Shown in pieces: positions 1-6,694 of a stretch of DNA of 34,933 nucleotides. The position numbers and the translations under genes were made by a program. The stretch lies in NCBI GenBank assembly GCA_903866605.1, contig CAIPOF010000035.1, positions 1-34,933 of the forward strand, given 5' to 3'. The notes beneath the pieces are model-generated. The model was not told where the DNA came from, searched no databases, and was given only the letters and a program-made list of their open reading frames with translations. Source of the stretch: an uncultured bacterium. Lineage in GTDB: Bacteria; Patescibacteriota; Saccharimonadia; Saccharimonadales; Saccharimonadaceae. How positions within the stretch are numbered: position 1 is the stretch's first letter; the number at the start of each line of letters is the position of its first letter.

Positions 1-953
1 AAGGCTAGTGCCATAATCAAGCGGTAAGCTTGGCGCTGAGCACTGTCAAATGATTTGTATACCTTAATTGACAGGAAAACCAAAACTGCTGATGCTGCTA
101 GCAACCCAAACGCTAACAAACCAGTAGTTTCACCTAAATCTCGATAGTATACGACATTTGTGAAAAAGTTCAATGGTGTCCCCAGATTCGCTGCTGGTAT
201 CCAAGATCCAGCTATTTGTGATATCAGCAATTGACCAATACAAAACGGCAACCAAGGTACATATAGCCCCAATGCTATGAAAAAAGCCAGATTCCATTCT
301 TTGGAAAAGAATTTTGTCATAAAATCATTTTTGTTCTTCGCGATTCTGCGAATATTGTCGGCCCGCCATAACCAATGTGCAATCCATACAATAACTGATA
401 AGTAATGGACCCATAACCCAAGACTCACTAGAACACCATAAATTACCCAGTATAATTTTTTATGCGATTCAATTGCAACTGTTAATAAGTAGGTAGCAGC
501 AAGAGCTATCGCAGATACTAGCGTATACATTCGCATTTCCTGGCTATAGCGCACCAGCATTGGTGATAACACCATAAATATCAAGCTAATCCGAGCAACT
601 TTTTTGTCGAAAAGTCTATTTTGCAACAAATAACCAAAGATAATTGTTACACCGCCAAAGAGCACGCTCATCGAACGAAGTGCAAACTCTGTATTGCCAA
701 ACAACATACTCCAGATTTTTAGTAACCAATAATACAAAGGAGGGTGAATATCCATGGCTGTATAGCGCGCAATATCGATAAAATTATAACGAGTTAGATA
801 CGCTCCAAATGCTTCATCGAACCAAACTGATGATTTTGTAATCATATAGAAAGCCAAGCATACAAAAATAATCAAGGCAACGACAACAAATAACCAATCT
901 TTGACCTTTGGAGTAGAGCCACGTTCTCTTAATTTACGAATATCTTTGATCAT
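1..953 (-). CDS. GT39-type membrane glycosyltransferase (3' end outside window)
   Basis: The frame is open from an ATG at 953 to the window edge, about 317 codons, so the C-terminus is missing. The protein begins MIKDIRKLRERG, then has a membrane helix and the segment SSVWFDEAFGAYL, followed by DIHPPLYYWLL. This is the acidic first-loop signature of the ArnT/PMT-like family (GT39, Dolichyl-P-Man transferase, RgtA/B/C/D-like), which moves sugars from lipid-linked donors on the outer membrane face. Many further hydrophobic segments follow. It lies 10 nt downstream of the paralogous gene ending at 964, so the two are probably one transcript. No Shine-Dalgarno is visible. Family assignment is firm; sugar and acceptor are unknown. 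Confidence 0.8.
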   Translation of the reverse strand, partial: MIKDIRKLRERGSTPKVKDWLFVVVALIIFVCLAFYMITKSSVWFDEAFGAYLTRYNFIDIARYTAMDIHPPLYYWLLKIWSMLFGNTEFALRSMSVLFGGVTIIFGYLLQNRLFDKKVARISLIFMVLSPMLVRYSQEMRMYTLVSAIALAATYLLTVAIESHKKLYWVIYGVLVSLGLWVHYLSVIVWIAHWLWRADNIRRIAKNKNDFMTKFFSKEWNLAFFIALGLYVPWLPFCIGQLLISQIAGSWIPAANLGTPLNFFTNVVYYRDLGETTGLLAFGLLAASAVLVFLSIKVYKSFDSAQRQAYRLIMALA

Positions 954-963
954 AGCTTAAAGA

Positions 964-2472
964 TTAATTTTGCCTAAAATATTCGACAACCAGCGAGCCG
1001 TCAGTTTCCTTTTTGGTTGACACAAAACTCGCTGGCATTGTTAATTTCGCATCGCCATAATAAACATAGTAGATCGCCCGTTTAGTCGCTAGTTCTGCTG
1101 CAGGCTTTGCGATACGCAAAGCACTATTCGATAATCCAGCATAACCGCCACCCAGTGAAGCAGTGTCGCTAAAAAAATTAATCTGGCATTTCGGTAAATA
1201 GTAGCTAAGTTCAATCGCCACATATGGATCAGCGGCATACACTGCCGTATTCGAATCGCAAGTAGTAATCCTATCGGCAACTTGGTTAATTGCTGGATGT
1301 TGTAGTCGCTGAAAATTATAATTACCAACATCCGCTAGTTGGACTATACCTAGAACCATTACGAATATTAATGCCAGTCCATAAATCTTATGAAATAATT
1401 TAGTCTTGTCCATAACCAATACTAGCGAGACCCCTATGAACAAACTGGCGCCAATTAGAACATGTGCTAAATAACGTTCGACATACATCGGGTGGACCAA
1501 CCCAACTAGTGTCAAAGCTATAACTGGGACGAGAATATATAGAGCTAACAGAAATAGATAAGGTTTCTGCTTTTTATCAGCAATCTTAAATGCGCGAACC
1601 GACACATTACCTAGCATCGTGATTACAAACAGAATTATTAAAGATAATAGTGCATCCAACTGCCAAACAGGACGATACAAAAAGCTAAACGATATGATGC
1701 CGAAAAAATTGTCCAGGGTCATCGACTGCGAGATGGGCGCCAAGGCTCCATTAGTGATTTGATGTACAAACGTCGGCATCCATGGTAGAAATAAAACAAT
1801 ACTTAACAAGTAAGCCTTTGCCCAATCAGACTTCAGAACCGATTCTTTTTTAGAAAAGTTGCGCCACAGTAGCCATGTCAGATGAGCGGCCCATAACAAA
1901 ACCGTGTAGTAAAGCGTATATACGCCCAGCGCAACTAGCAGTGCATACAACACATATAGCCACAATCGTCGCTTGTCTTTCGCTTCTATCGCACAAATTA
2001 AAACATATGTGGCAGCAATACCGATTAGTGATGCCAGAGAGTACATTCTGATTTCGAAACCGTAGCGCAATAAAAACGGTGCAAGCATTACAAACGGCAA
2101 GGAATAAAGTGCAGTCCTGATACCAAACATTTTTCTAGTTAATAATCCAGCAAATATAATTGCACCACCCATCGTCAAAACACTAAGGCTACGCAAAGCA
2201 AACTCTCCCCATCCGAATAAATTGCCCCAACCGCTCAACAGCAAATAGTAGGCTGGGGGGTGCGTATCAACTGAAGTTAGATGCATCAATTGGGATAGCG
2301 GCTGTCTAGCAAGCATAATCGAGTAGGCTTCATCAAACCATACGCTTTGCCGCAGACCAATTGACAAACTGATAGCCATCGATATTACGGCAGTAATAAT
2401 TAAAACTAATATAAAATGGCGCTTCGCCCAACCAAGTATATTCTCCAACAGCATTCGAAATTGTTTATTCAT
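964..2472 (-). CDS. GT39-type membrane glycosyltransferase
   Basis: A 502-aa polytopic membrane protein. After an N-terminal helix it carries SVWFDEAYSIML near residue 43 and DTHPPAYYLLL near residue 69, the loop that holds the catalytic acidic residues in GT39/ArnT-type enzymes. Roughly a dozen hydrophobic stretches follow, then a soluble C-terminal tail. It is a paralogue of the next gene (1-953), sharing the same loop motifs, and probably arose by tandem duplication. I chose the ATG at 2472 (MNKQFRMLL) because a -10-like TACTAT ends 6 nt upstream; a longer frame up to 2556 would run into tRNA-Pro. Likely role: extracytoplasmic glycosylation of lipids or surface proteins (inferred). Confidence 0.8.
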   Translation of the reverse strand: MNKQFRMLLENILGWAKRHFILVLIITAVISMAISLSIGLRQSVWFDEAYSIMLARQPLSQLMHLTSVDTHPPAYYLLLSGWGNLFGWGEFALRSLSVLTMGGAIIFAGLLTRKMFGIRTALYSLPFVMLAPFLLRYGFEIRMYSLASLIGIAATYVLICAIEAKDKRRLWLYVLYALLVALGVYTLYYTVLLWAAHLTWLLWRNFSKKESVLKSDWAKAYLLSIVLFLPWMPTFVHQITNGALAPISQSMTLDNFFGIISFSFLYRPVWQLDALLSLIILFVITMLGNVSVRAFKIADKKQKPYLFLLALYILVPVIALTLVGLVHPMYVERYLAHVLIGASLFIGVSLVLVMDKTKLFHKIYGLALIFVMVLGIVQLADVGNYNFQRLQHPAINQVADRITTCDSNTAVYAADPYVAIELSYYLPKCQINFFSDTASLGGGYAGLSNSALRIAKPAAELATKRAIYYVYYGDAKLTMPASFVSTKKETDGSLVVEYFRQN

Positions 2473-2478
2473 ATATTG

Positions 2479-2484
2479 ATAGTA
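2479..2484 (-). promoter_or_regulatory. Possible leaderless -10 box for the GT39 pair
   Basis: TACTAT lies 6 nt before the ATG at 2472. No convincing -35 is seen, so this is the weakest member of the leaderless series found across the window. Confidence 0.35.
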
Positions 2485-2531
2485 CAGTCTGAAGCTTGAA
2501 AAAGCTACTAGCGTTAAGGCGTATATTACGT

Positions 2532-2537
2532 TATAAT
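2532..2537 (+). promoter_or_regulatory. -10 box of tRNA-Pro
   Basis: TATAAT 19 nt upstream of the mature tRNA 5' end, giving a short 5' leader of roughly 12 nt for RNase P removal. The -35 is weak. Confidence 0.5.
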
Positions 2538-2556
2538 TTATCGGTAAACACGCCAT

Positions 2557-2632
2557 CGGGGTGTGGCGCAGTTGATAGCGCGCTCGGTTTGGGACCGAGA
2601 GGTCGAAGGTTTAAGTCCTTTCACCCCGACCA
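2557..2632 (+). tRNA. tRNA-Pro (anticodon TGG)
   Basis: All four arms fold: acceptor CGGGGTG/CACCCCG, D stem GCGC/GCGC, anticodon stem CTCGG/CCGAG with loop TTTGGGA (anticodon TGG), five-base variable loop, T stem GAAGG/CCTTT, discriminator A, and an encoded CCA; 76 nt in all. The first base pair C1-G72 fits bacterial proline tRNA. Oddity: the D loop is AGTTGATA, so position 19 is A instead of G, and the T loop is TTTAAGT, so position 56 is T instead of C. The near-universal G19-C56 elbow pair is therefore replaced by A19-U56. The CCA end abuts a terminator hairpin. Confidence 0.96.
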
Positions 2633-2670
2633 AATTAAAAAGACGGCCCTTGTGGCGGTCTTTTTAATTT
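2632..2670 (+). terminator. Terminator of tRNA-Pro, probably bidirectional
   Basis: A hairpin with arms AATTAAAAAGAC and GTCTTTTTAATT and inner GCC/GGC pairs starts at the last base of the CCA end. The 3' arm supplies the U-rich run. It is T-rich in both directions, so it can also stop the leftward galT-like transcript that ends at 2706. Confidence 0.8.
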
Positions 2671-2705
2671 GCTTTCAAAGTAACAGACTTAAAGCTTTGA
2701 CCTTT

Positions 2706-3650
2706 TTAAAACTTCGGATCATTCTCAATCTTGACTTCACCACGATAAATTTTTGTAGCATATTCTGGTGATATTGGGTTAATGATAACACCAGTCCCCA
2801 GTTCAAGTCCGGCCCAAATATTTGGACGTGGAGCAATTTTAATATGCATGTGATAATCTTCACTATTTATCGCATTTTCAATGAAATAATTGTACGAAAT
2901 TCCGAACTCATCTAATTTACCTAGGACTATCTTTAAAGCAATTGCGATAGATTCCTTTTCGCTACGTGTCAGATCCGAGATTAGACGAATGTGACGTTTT
3001 GGCAACAACCAAACTCCGTATGGCGCATCGCTAGCATAAGGTGATAAAGCAAATATATTTTCGTCCTGCCAGATAACTCGTGGTTTGTCGGATTCATTTT
3101 TTATAATGTCACAATATGGGCAAGCCAAATGCTCTAGCCTATATTTTCCATACTCCCTAGCCTCATTTTCTACCTTTGGAGGAAGTATTGGCAATGCAAT
3201 CACCTGAGAATGTGAGTGAGCAATTGAAGCCCCGGCTTTACCACCCTCGTTTTTAAAAACAATAACATGTTTTATACCATTCATTTCCTTTAGAGCCGTA
3301 AACCTATCAATATAGGCATTAAAAACTCGGACTATATGACTCAACGAAAATTCGTTTATGTCCAGCCCATGTCGACGTGTTTCAATAATAACTTCAGTTT
3401 GTCCATATGCGCTTGAGTTATTCGACGTCAGTGCCGCAAATTTATTAATAACTGAAATTATTTCCCAATCACCATCATTATTGTTGTCACGATATGTAAT
3501 TGTCTCATTTGCAAAATTTGCTGGACAAAAATGACAGATACCAGTTGTTTCAGCGATTGTCCCTACCCTGTGCGGGCGCTTGGCTCGGTTTGGGGCAATA
3601 ATCACATATTCATCTTTGAAATAATCCTTGCGAATTTGGGATTTAGTCAT
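2706..3650 (-). CDS. galT: GalT-family (HIT superfamily) nucleotidyltransferase
   Basis: A 314-aa protein close to the usual GalT length. The N-terminus has YVIIAPNRAKRP near residue 15, matching the GalT start motif. C39/C42 (CHFC) and C177/C180 (CPYC) look like zinc ligands. The active-site motif is HSHSQ at residues 145-149, preceded by AGAS. Classical galactose-1-phosphate uridylyltransferases have HPHxQ; HSHSQ with a GAS lead is closer to the ADP-glucose phosphorylase branch, so the true substrate may be ADP- or UDP-sugar phosphorolysis rather than the Leloir step. No galK or galE is near. It overlaps the upstream K+ channel gene by 4 nt (ATGA), so translation is probably coupled. Confidence 0.8.
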   Translation of the reverse strand: MTKSQIRKDYFKDEYVIIAPNRAKRPHRVGTIAETTGICHFCPANFANETITYRDNNNDGDWEIISVINKFAALTSNNSSAYGQTEVIIETRRHGLDINEFSLSHIVRVFNAYIDRFTALKEMNGIKHVIVFKNEGGKAGASIAHSHSQVIALPILPPKVENEAREYGKYRLEHLACPYCDIIKNESDKPRVIWQDENIFALSPYASDAPYGVWLLPKRHIRLISDLTRSEKESIAIALKIVLGKLDEFGISYNYFIENAINSEDYHMHIKIAPRPNIWAGLELGTGVIINPISPEYATKIYRGEVKIENDPKF

Positions 3651-3967
3651 TTTTTGTGTGCTCTCTTTTCCCTGGCAACCACCTTGGCTCCACGTTTTTC
3701 CAAATACCTACTACCAATGACAGCAATCGAAGCCACCGCAATTGAAACGCCGATTAATATGAAAAACACAGTAAATAGTCGGCTAAATTCGGTCGTTGGG
3801 TGAACGTCTCCGTATCCAACAGTAGCTAGTGTAGCAACAACAAAATAAAGTGACTTTATCCATGACCAATGTTCAATATAGTGATACGAAACTGTGCCGA
3901 TTATTATCATACTGCTCAGAGCAGTTACTGCGGCAAAGACTTCCGGTCTAAATTTCTTTTTTATCAT
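3647..3967 (-). CDS. Two-helix potassium channel (Ion_trans_2)
   Basis: A 106-aa protein with helix 1 (about residues 9-28), a pore helix and selectivity filter TVGYGD at 49-54, helix 2 (about 65-86), and a short basic tail. This is the minimal KcsA-type pore layout with no RCK or ligand domain, so gating is not evident. It presumably forms tetramers in the cytoplasmic membrane and passes K+. The ATG at 3967 follows a promoter -10 (TATAAT, 3998-4003) with a leader of about 25 nt containing GGATGGG as a weak ribosome-binding site. First gene of a two-gene unit with the GalT-like gene. Confidence 0.85.
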   Translation of the reverse strand: MIKKKFRPEVFAAVTALSSMIIIGTVSYHYIEHWSWIKSLYFVVATLATVGYGDVHPTTEFSRLFTVFFILIGVSIAVASIAVIGSRYLEKRGAKVVAREKRAHKK

Positions 3968-3997
3968 AAATTGCCCATCCGATTATTCAATAATCTG

Positions 3998-4003
3998 ATT
4001 ATA
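3998..4003 (-). promoter_or_regulatory. -10 box of the K+ channel-galT unit
   Basis: TATAAT preceded by TTGG, 30 nt before the ATG at 3967. No clear -35 hexamer at 17 nt. Confidence 0.5.
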
Positions 4004-4029
4004 CCAAACTAAAGCGATAATATTAGAAT

Positions 4030-4050
4030 AAAAAGGACAAAGCCTTTTTT
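4030..4050 (-). terminator. Terminator downstream of rny
   Basis: Stem AAAAAGG/CCTTTTT around a six-base loop. Read on the minus strand the 3' arm ends in a U run, just after the rny stop codon at 4057. Confidence 0.7.
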
Positions 4051-4056
4051 GAATTA

Positions 4057-5544
4057 TTATTTGGCGAATTCAATGGCACGAGTTTCACGAATGACATTGA
4101 CTTTGATCGTGCCTGGATACTGCATAGTTGATTCAATCTTTACAGCTATATCACGTGCCAGCTTGATAGCACTCAAATCATCGACGTCTTTTGGACTAAC
4201 AATAATTCGGACTTCTCGTCCAGCGCTGATTGCGTAAGCTTTGTCAATACCCTTGAATCCGGTTGCTATGTTTTCGAGATCTCGCATACGTTCAGCAAAG
4301 TTTTCAGAACTAACATTACGGGCTCCAGGACGAGCTGTCGATAATGAATCGCAAACACGAACAATCAACGCTTCAGGTGTTGTAGCTTCGACATCATCAT
4401 GATGGGCTTCGATTGCATGAGCAATCTCTTCACTCATACCGTATTTACGGGCAAGTTCTGCCGCCAGATGGTGATGTTTGCCTTCCATTTTATGTGTAAT
4501 AGCTTTTCCGGTATCATGTAGCAAGGTTGCAGTTTTGGTAATACGGACGTCAGCACCAATTTCCTCGGCAATAAGTCCAGATAGTTGTGCCATTTCGACG
4601 CTATGAAGTAGTACGTTTTGACCGTAACTAGTTCGAAATTTCAGTTCGCCCAGCAGACGTAACATTTCCTTTGGAATACCGACTACACCAACTTCACGGG
4701 CGGCATCCTCGCCTGCACGATTAACTTCTTTGTTAATTTCAGTTTCGGCCTTGGCGACAACTTCTTCGATTCGCCCTGGATGGATTCGACCATCCTTCAT
4801 CAGCAGTTCCAAACTCATCCTGGCAATTTGTCGACGAACTGGGTCAAATGAACTTAGGATAATCATACCTGGCGTATCGTCAACTAAAATATCGACTCCT
4901 GTTGCACGTTGAAAAGCCTGAATATTACGGCCTTCTTTACCGATGATTCTTCCCTTCATTTCTTCGTCAGGAAGCTTGATGGCTGTGACTGTACGCTCAG
5001 CCGTAACTTCAGATGACATGCGCTCCATAGCAGTTACCAAGATTGTCTGTGCAATATCCTCAGCTTCTTCTTTGGCATCATTTTGCAATTTATTAATCAG
5101 CCCAATCATATCTTGTTTGATATCACGTTCGGTCATTTGCATCAATTTTTCAGCAGCGTCGGCTTTGGTAAGTTTGGCTACTTTTTCCAATTTTTCCTGT
5201 TGTTTGGTGCGAATTTCGCGGATTTCGTCTTTTAAATCTTCGACGCCTCGTTCCTCACCACGGAGTTTTTCGCTTCGTTTATCCAGCTCATCAATCTTTT
5301 TAACAATTGATGCTTCGCGTTCGGACAAACGTTCTTCGGTCTTTTTAAAATCTTTGCGACGTTCGTTTTCCAATTCCAGTACTTCGTCTTTGGCTTTTAA
5401 CAATATGTCGGCTGCCTTGGCTTTGGCAGTTGCCAAATCTTTGTCAATGTTGGACTTTGCGCTAGCTTGGCGGTTTTTTTCGTAAGCTACAGTACCGCCA
5501 ACTCCAGCAAGTACCGCAATTACGGCTATAATAATCTCTATCAT
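4057..5544 (-). CDS. rny: Ribonuclease Y
   Basis: A 495-aa protein with the full RNase Y layout: an N-terminal membrane helix (MIEIIIAVIAVLAG), a long charged coiled coil (about 25-170), a KH domain with GRIIGKEGRN near 198-207, and an HD domain with LLHDTGKA (HD near 343) plus HHH and HHDD metal-site elements. It is a membrane-anchored endoribonuclease that starts mRNA decay in bacteria lacking RNase E. I chose ATG 5544 because GGAAAGG lies about 8 nt upstream; an in-frame TTG at 5565 is less likely. Single-gene unit with its own promoter and terminator. Confidence 0.95.
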   Translation of the reverse strand: MIEIIIAVIAVLAGVGGTVAYEKNRQASAKSNIDKDLATAKAKAADILLKAKDEVLELENERRKDFKKTEERLSEREASIVKKIDELDKRSEKLRGEERGVEDLKDEIREIRTKQQEKLEKVAKLTKADAAEKLMQMTERDIKQDMIGLINKLQNDAKEEAEDIAQTILVTAMERMSSEVTAERTVTAIKLPDEEMKGRIIGKEGRNIQAFQRATGVDILVDDTPGMIILSSFDPVRRQIARMSLELLMKDGRIHPGRIEEVVAKAETEINKEVNRAGEDAAREVGVVGIPKEMLRLLGELKFRTSYGQNVLLHSVEMAQLSGLIAEEIGADVRITKTATLLHDTGKAITHKMEGKHHHLAAELARKYGMSEEIAHAIEAHHDDVEATTPEALIVRVCDSLSTARPGARNVSSENFAERMRDLENIATGFKGIDKAYAISAGREVRIIVSPKDVDDLSAIKLARDIAVKIESTMQYPGTIKVNVIRETRAIEFAK

Positions 5545-5585
5545 AGTAGTTCCTTTCCTCGCCAAGACCTTTGATGTTTATTACT

Positions 5586-5591
5586 AGTATA
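5586..5591 (-). promoter_or_regulatory. -10 box of rny
   Basis: TATACT 41 nt upstream of the rny ATG, leaving a leader of about 35 nt that contains the Shine-Dalgarno GGAAAGG. The -35 position falls at the start of a (CAGT)4 tandem repeat. Confidence 0.6.
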
Positions 5592-5610
5592 AGAGATGCT
5601 TGTAGTTTAA

Positions 5611-5626
5611 CAGTCAGTCAGTCAGT
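5611..5626. repeat. (CAGT)4 tetranucleotide tandem repeat at the rny promoter
   Basis: Four exact CAGT units in a row, covering and extending upstream of the expected -35 position for rny. Confidence 0.85.
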
Positions 5627-5634
5627 GGCGTCGG

Positions 5635-5668
5635 TTTCAAAAAATATTCAGAGTCCATATTAGGACTG
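5635..5668 (-). terminator. Terminator downstream of tsaE-tsaB
   Basis: Stem AGTCC/GGACT (5652-5667), six-base loop, followed on the minus strand after a few bases by a run of T (ATTTTTT). It lies just past the tsaB stop at 5705 and before the rny promoter. Confidence 0.55.
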
Positions 5669-5704
5669 TATATATATTAGCCTTTTTTGTACAAAATGCG
5701 CAAG

Positions 5705-6091
5705 TTATTTTCTTGGAAAAGTAATATTTGCACCTCTTCCATAAAACGGAAGAACAATTTTTTCATTTTCGCCAGCCTTTAATTTAGCTAGAACTTCATT
5801 CTGCCAGTTATCTCCGCGACCACCAACAATTGGAATTTTTTGAGCATCAGCAATAGTGTTCATAACAGTCAAGCCAATGCGAATACCCGTAAAACTACCA
5901 GGACCTTCGAAAACTCCTATAGATGAAATATCCAACCAGGTTCTTTTTTGTTTTTTCAGTAATTTGTCTAAATGACTCATCAAGCCTTTTGCGAGCATTC
6001 TTTCGGATTGCCAGTCATCATCCTGACGCCAATTATCATCAATAAAAGTTGATTTGCATATTGGCGTACTGGTATCAATCAAAATAATCAT
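5705..6091 (-). CDS. tsaB: TsaB, t6A biosynthesis scaffold (short form)
   Basis: Starts MIILIDTSTP, the first strand of the actin-like fold, and carries the family signature GVFEGPGSFTGIRIGL at 59-74. TsaB partners with TsaD and TsaE to place threonylcarbamoyl on A37 of ANN-decoding tRNAs. At 128 aa it lacks most of the second subdomain of typical homologues (about 220-230 aa), a plausible CPR reduction rather than a frameshift because the frame ends cleanly. It overlaps tsaE by 4 nt, so the pair is translationally coupled. tsaD and tsaC are not in the window. Confidence 0.88.
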   Translation of the reverse strand: MIILIDTSTPICKSTFIDDNWRQDDDWQSERMLAKGLMSHLDKLLKKQKRTWLDISSIGVFEGPGSFTGIRIGLTVMNTIADAQKIPIVGGRGDNWQNEVLAKLKAGENEKIVLPFYGRGANITFPRK

Positions 6092-6546
6092 ATTTTTATT
6101 TTTCCCATTAATTTTCTGCTTGAATCACCCCCTGAATTAATTGTAATTTTTCTAGAATTTTCACCAACAACGCTAATCGAAATTGTTAACCTATCCTTGG
6201 GCAAAACACCACTTATGACTTCACCCCATTCTATAATAACAACCGTATTTTTATTCCCTAGAACTTCTTGGACCTCATTAGCCAAAATTCCTGCATCATT
6301 AAGCCTAAAAAAGTCATAATGAGAAAGAGTAATGTTGTCACGACCGTCGTATACGCGATTTATTGTAAAACTCGGACTTTGTATATAGTCATCAATTCCT
6401 AAACCAACAGCAATGCCTTTTACTAGTGTTGTTTTTCCTGAGCCAACATCACCGACTAATTCGATTATCTCTCCACCACGAAGTAATGAACCGAGGAAGC
6501 TCCCGATTTTTTTCATTTCCATTTCACTCTTTACCTCTACGGCCAT
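6088..6546 (-). CDS. tsaE: TsaE, t6A biosynthesis ATPase
   Basis: A 152-aa P-loop protein: GDVGSGKTTLVKG (Walker A), SPSFTINRVY (the conserved S/TPTF segment) and HYDFFRL, followed by VVIIEWGE (Walker B region). TsaE hydrolyses ATP to reset the TsaB-TsaD complex. I chose ATG 6546 (MAVEVKSE): an extended -10 (TGCTATAAT) ends 9 nt before it, predicting a leaderless or nearly leaderless mRNA. The longer in-frame start at 6582 would lie upstream of the transcription start. Divergent from pilB. Confidence 0.93.
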   Translation of the reverse strand: MAVEVKSEMEMKKIGSFLGSLLRGGEIIELVGDVGSGKTTLVKGIAVGLGIDDYIQSPSFTINRVYDGRDNITLSHYDFFRLNDAGILANEVQEVLGNKNTVVIIEWGEVISGVLPKDRLTISISVVGENSRKITINSGGDSSRKLMGKIKI

Positions 6547-6555
6547 TATAAAATT

Positions 6556-6561
6556 ATTATA
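6556..6561 (-). promoter_or_regulatory. Leaderless promoter of tsaE-tsaB
   Basis: Extended -10 TGCTATAAT with 9 nt from TATAAT to the ATG at 6546. The transcription start is expected 0-3 nt before the ATG. TTGAGT 19 nt upstream may be a -35. Confidence 0.65.
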
Positions 6562-6674
6562 GCATTTATAGGAATTACTCACTCAATCTATCTGTTTTCA
6601 AGCAAGTCAAAAGATTTGTTTAAATCAGCAGATTTAGTATTGCGAAGGCTATGGCGTTTTTTAAATCTGTCAAT

Positions 6675-6680
6675 TACAAT
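6675..6680 (+). promoter_or_regulatory. Probable -10 box of pilB-pilC
   Basis: TACAAT 14 nt upstream of the pilB ATG, predicting a 5-8 nt leader with no Shine-Dalgarno. No good -35 is seen. Confidence 0.4.
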
Positions 6681-6694
6681 AGAGCACAAGCGAT

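Noticed and set aside
2473-2556. Upstream extension of the GT39 gene to a start next to tRNA-Pro
   Set aside because: It would put the start codon directly against the tRNA gene and above the likely promoter; the downstream ATG at 2472 is a better fit.
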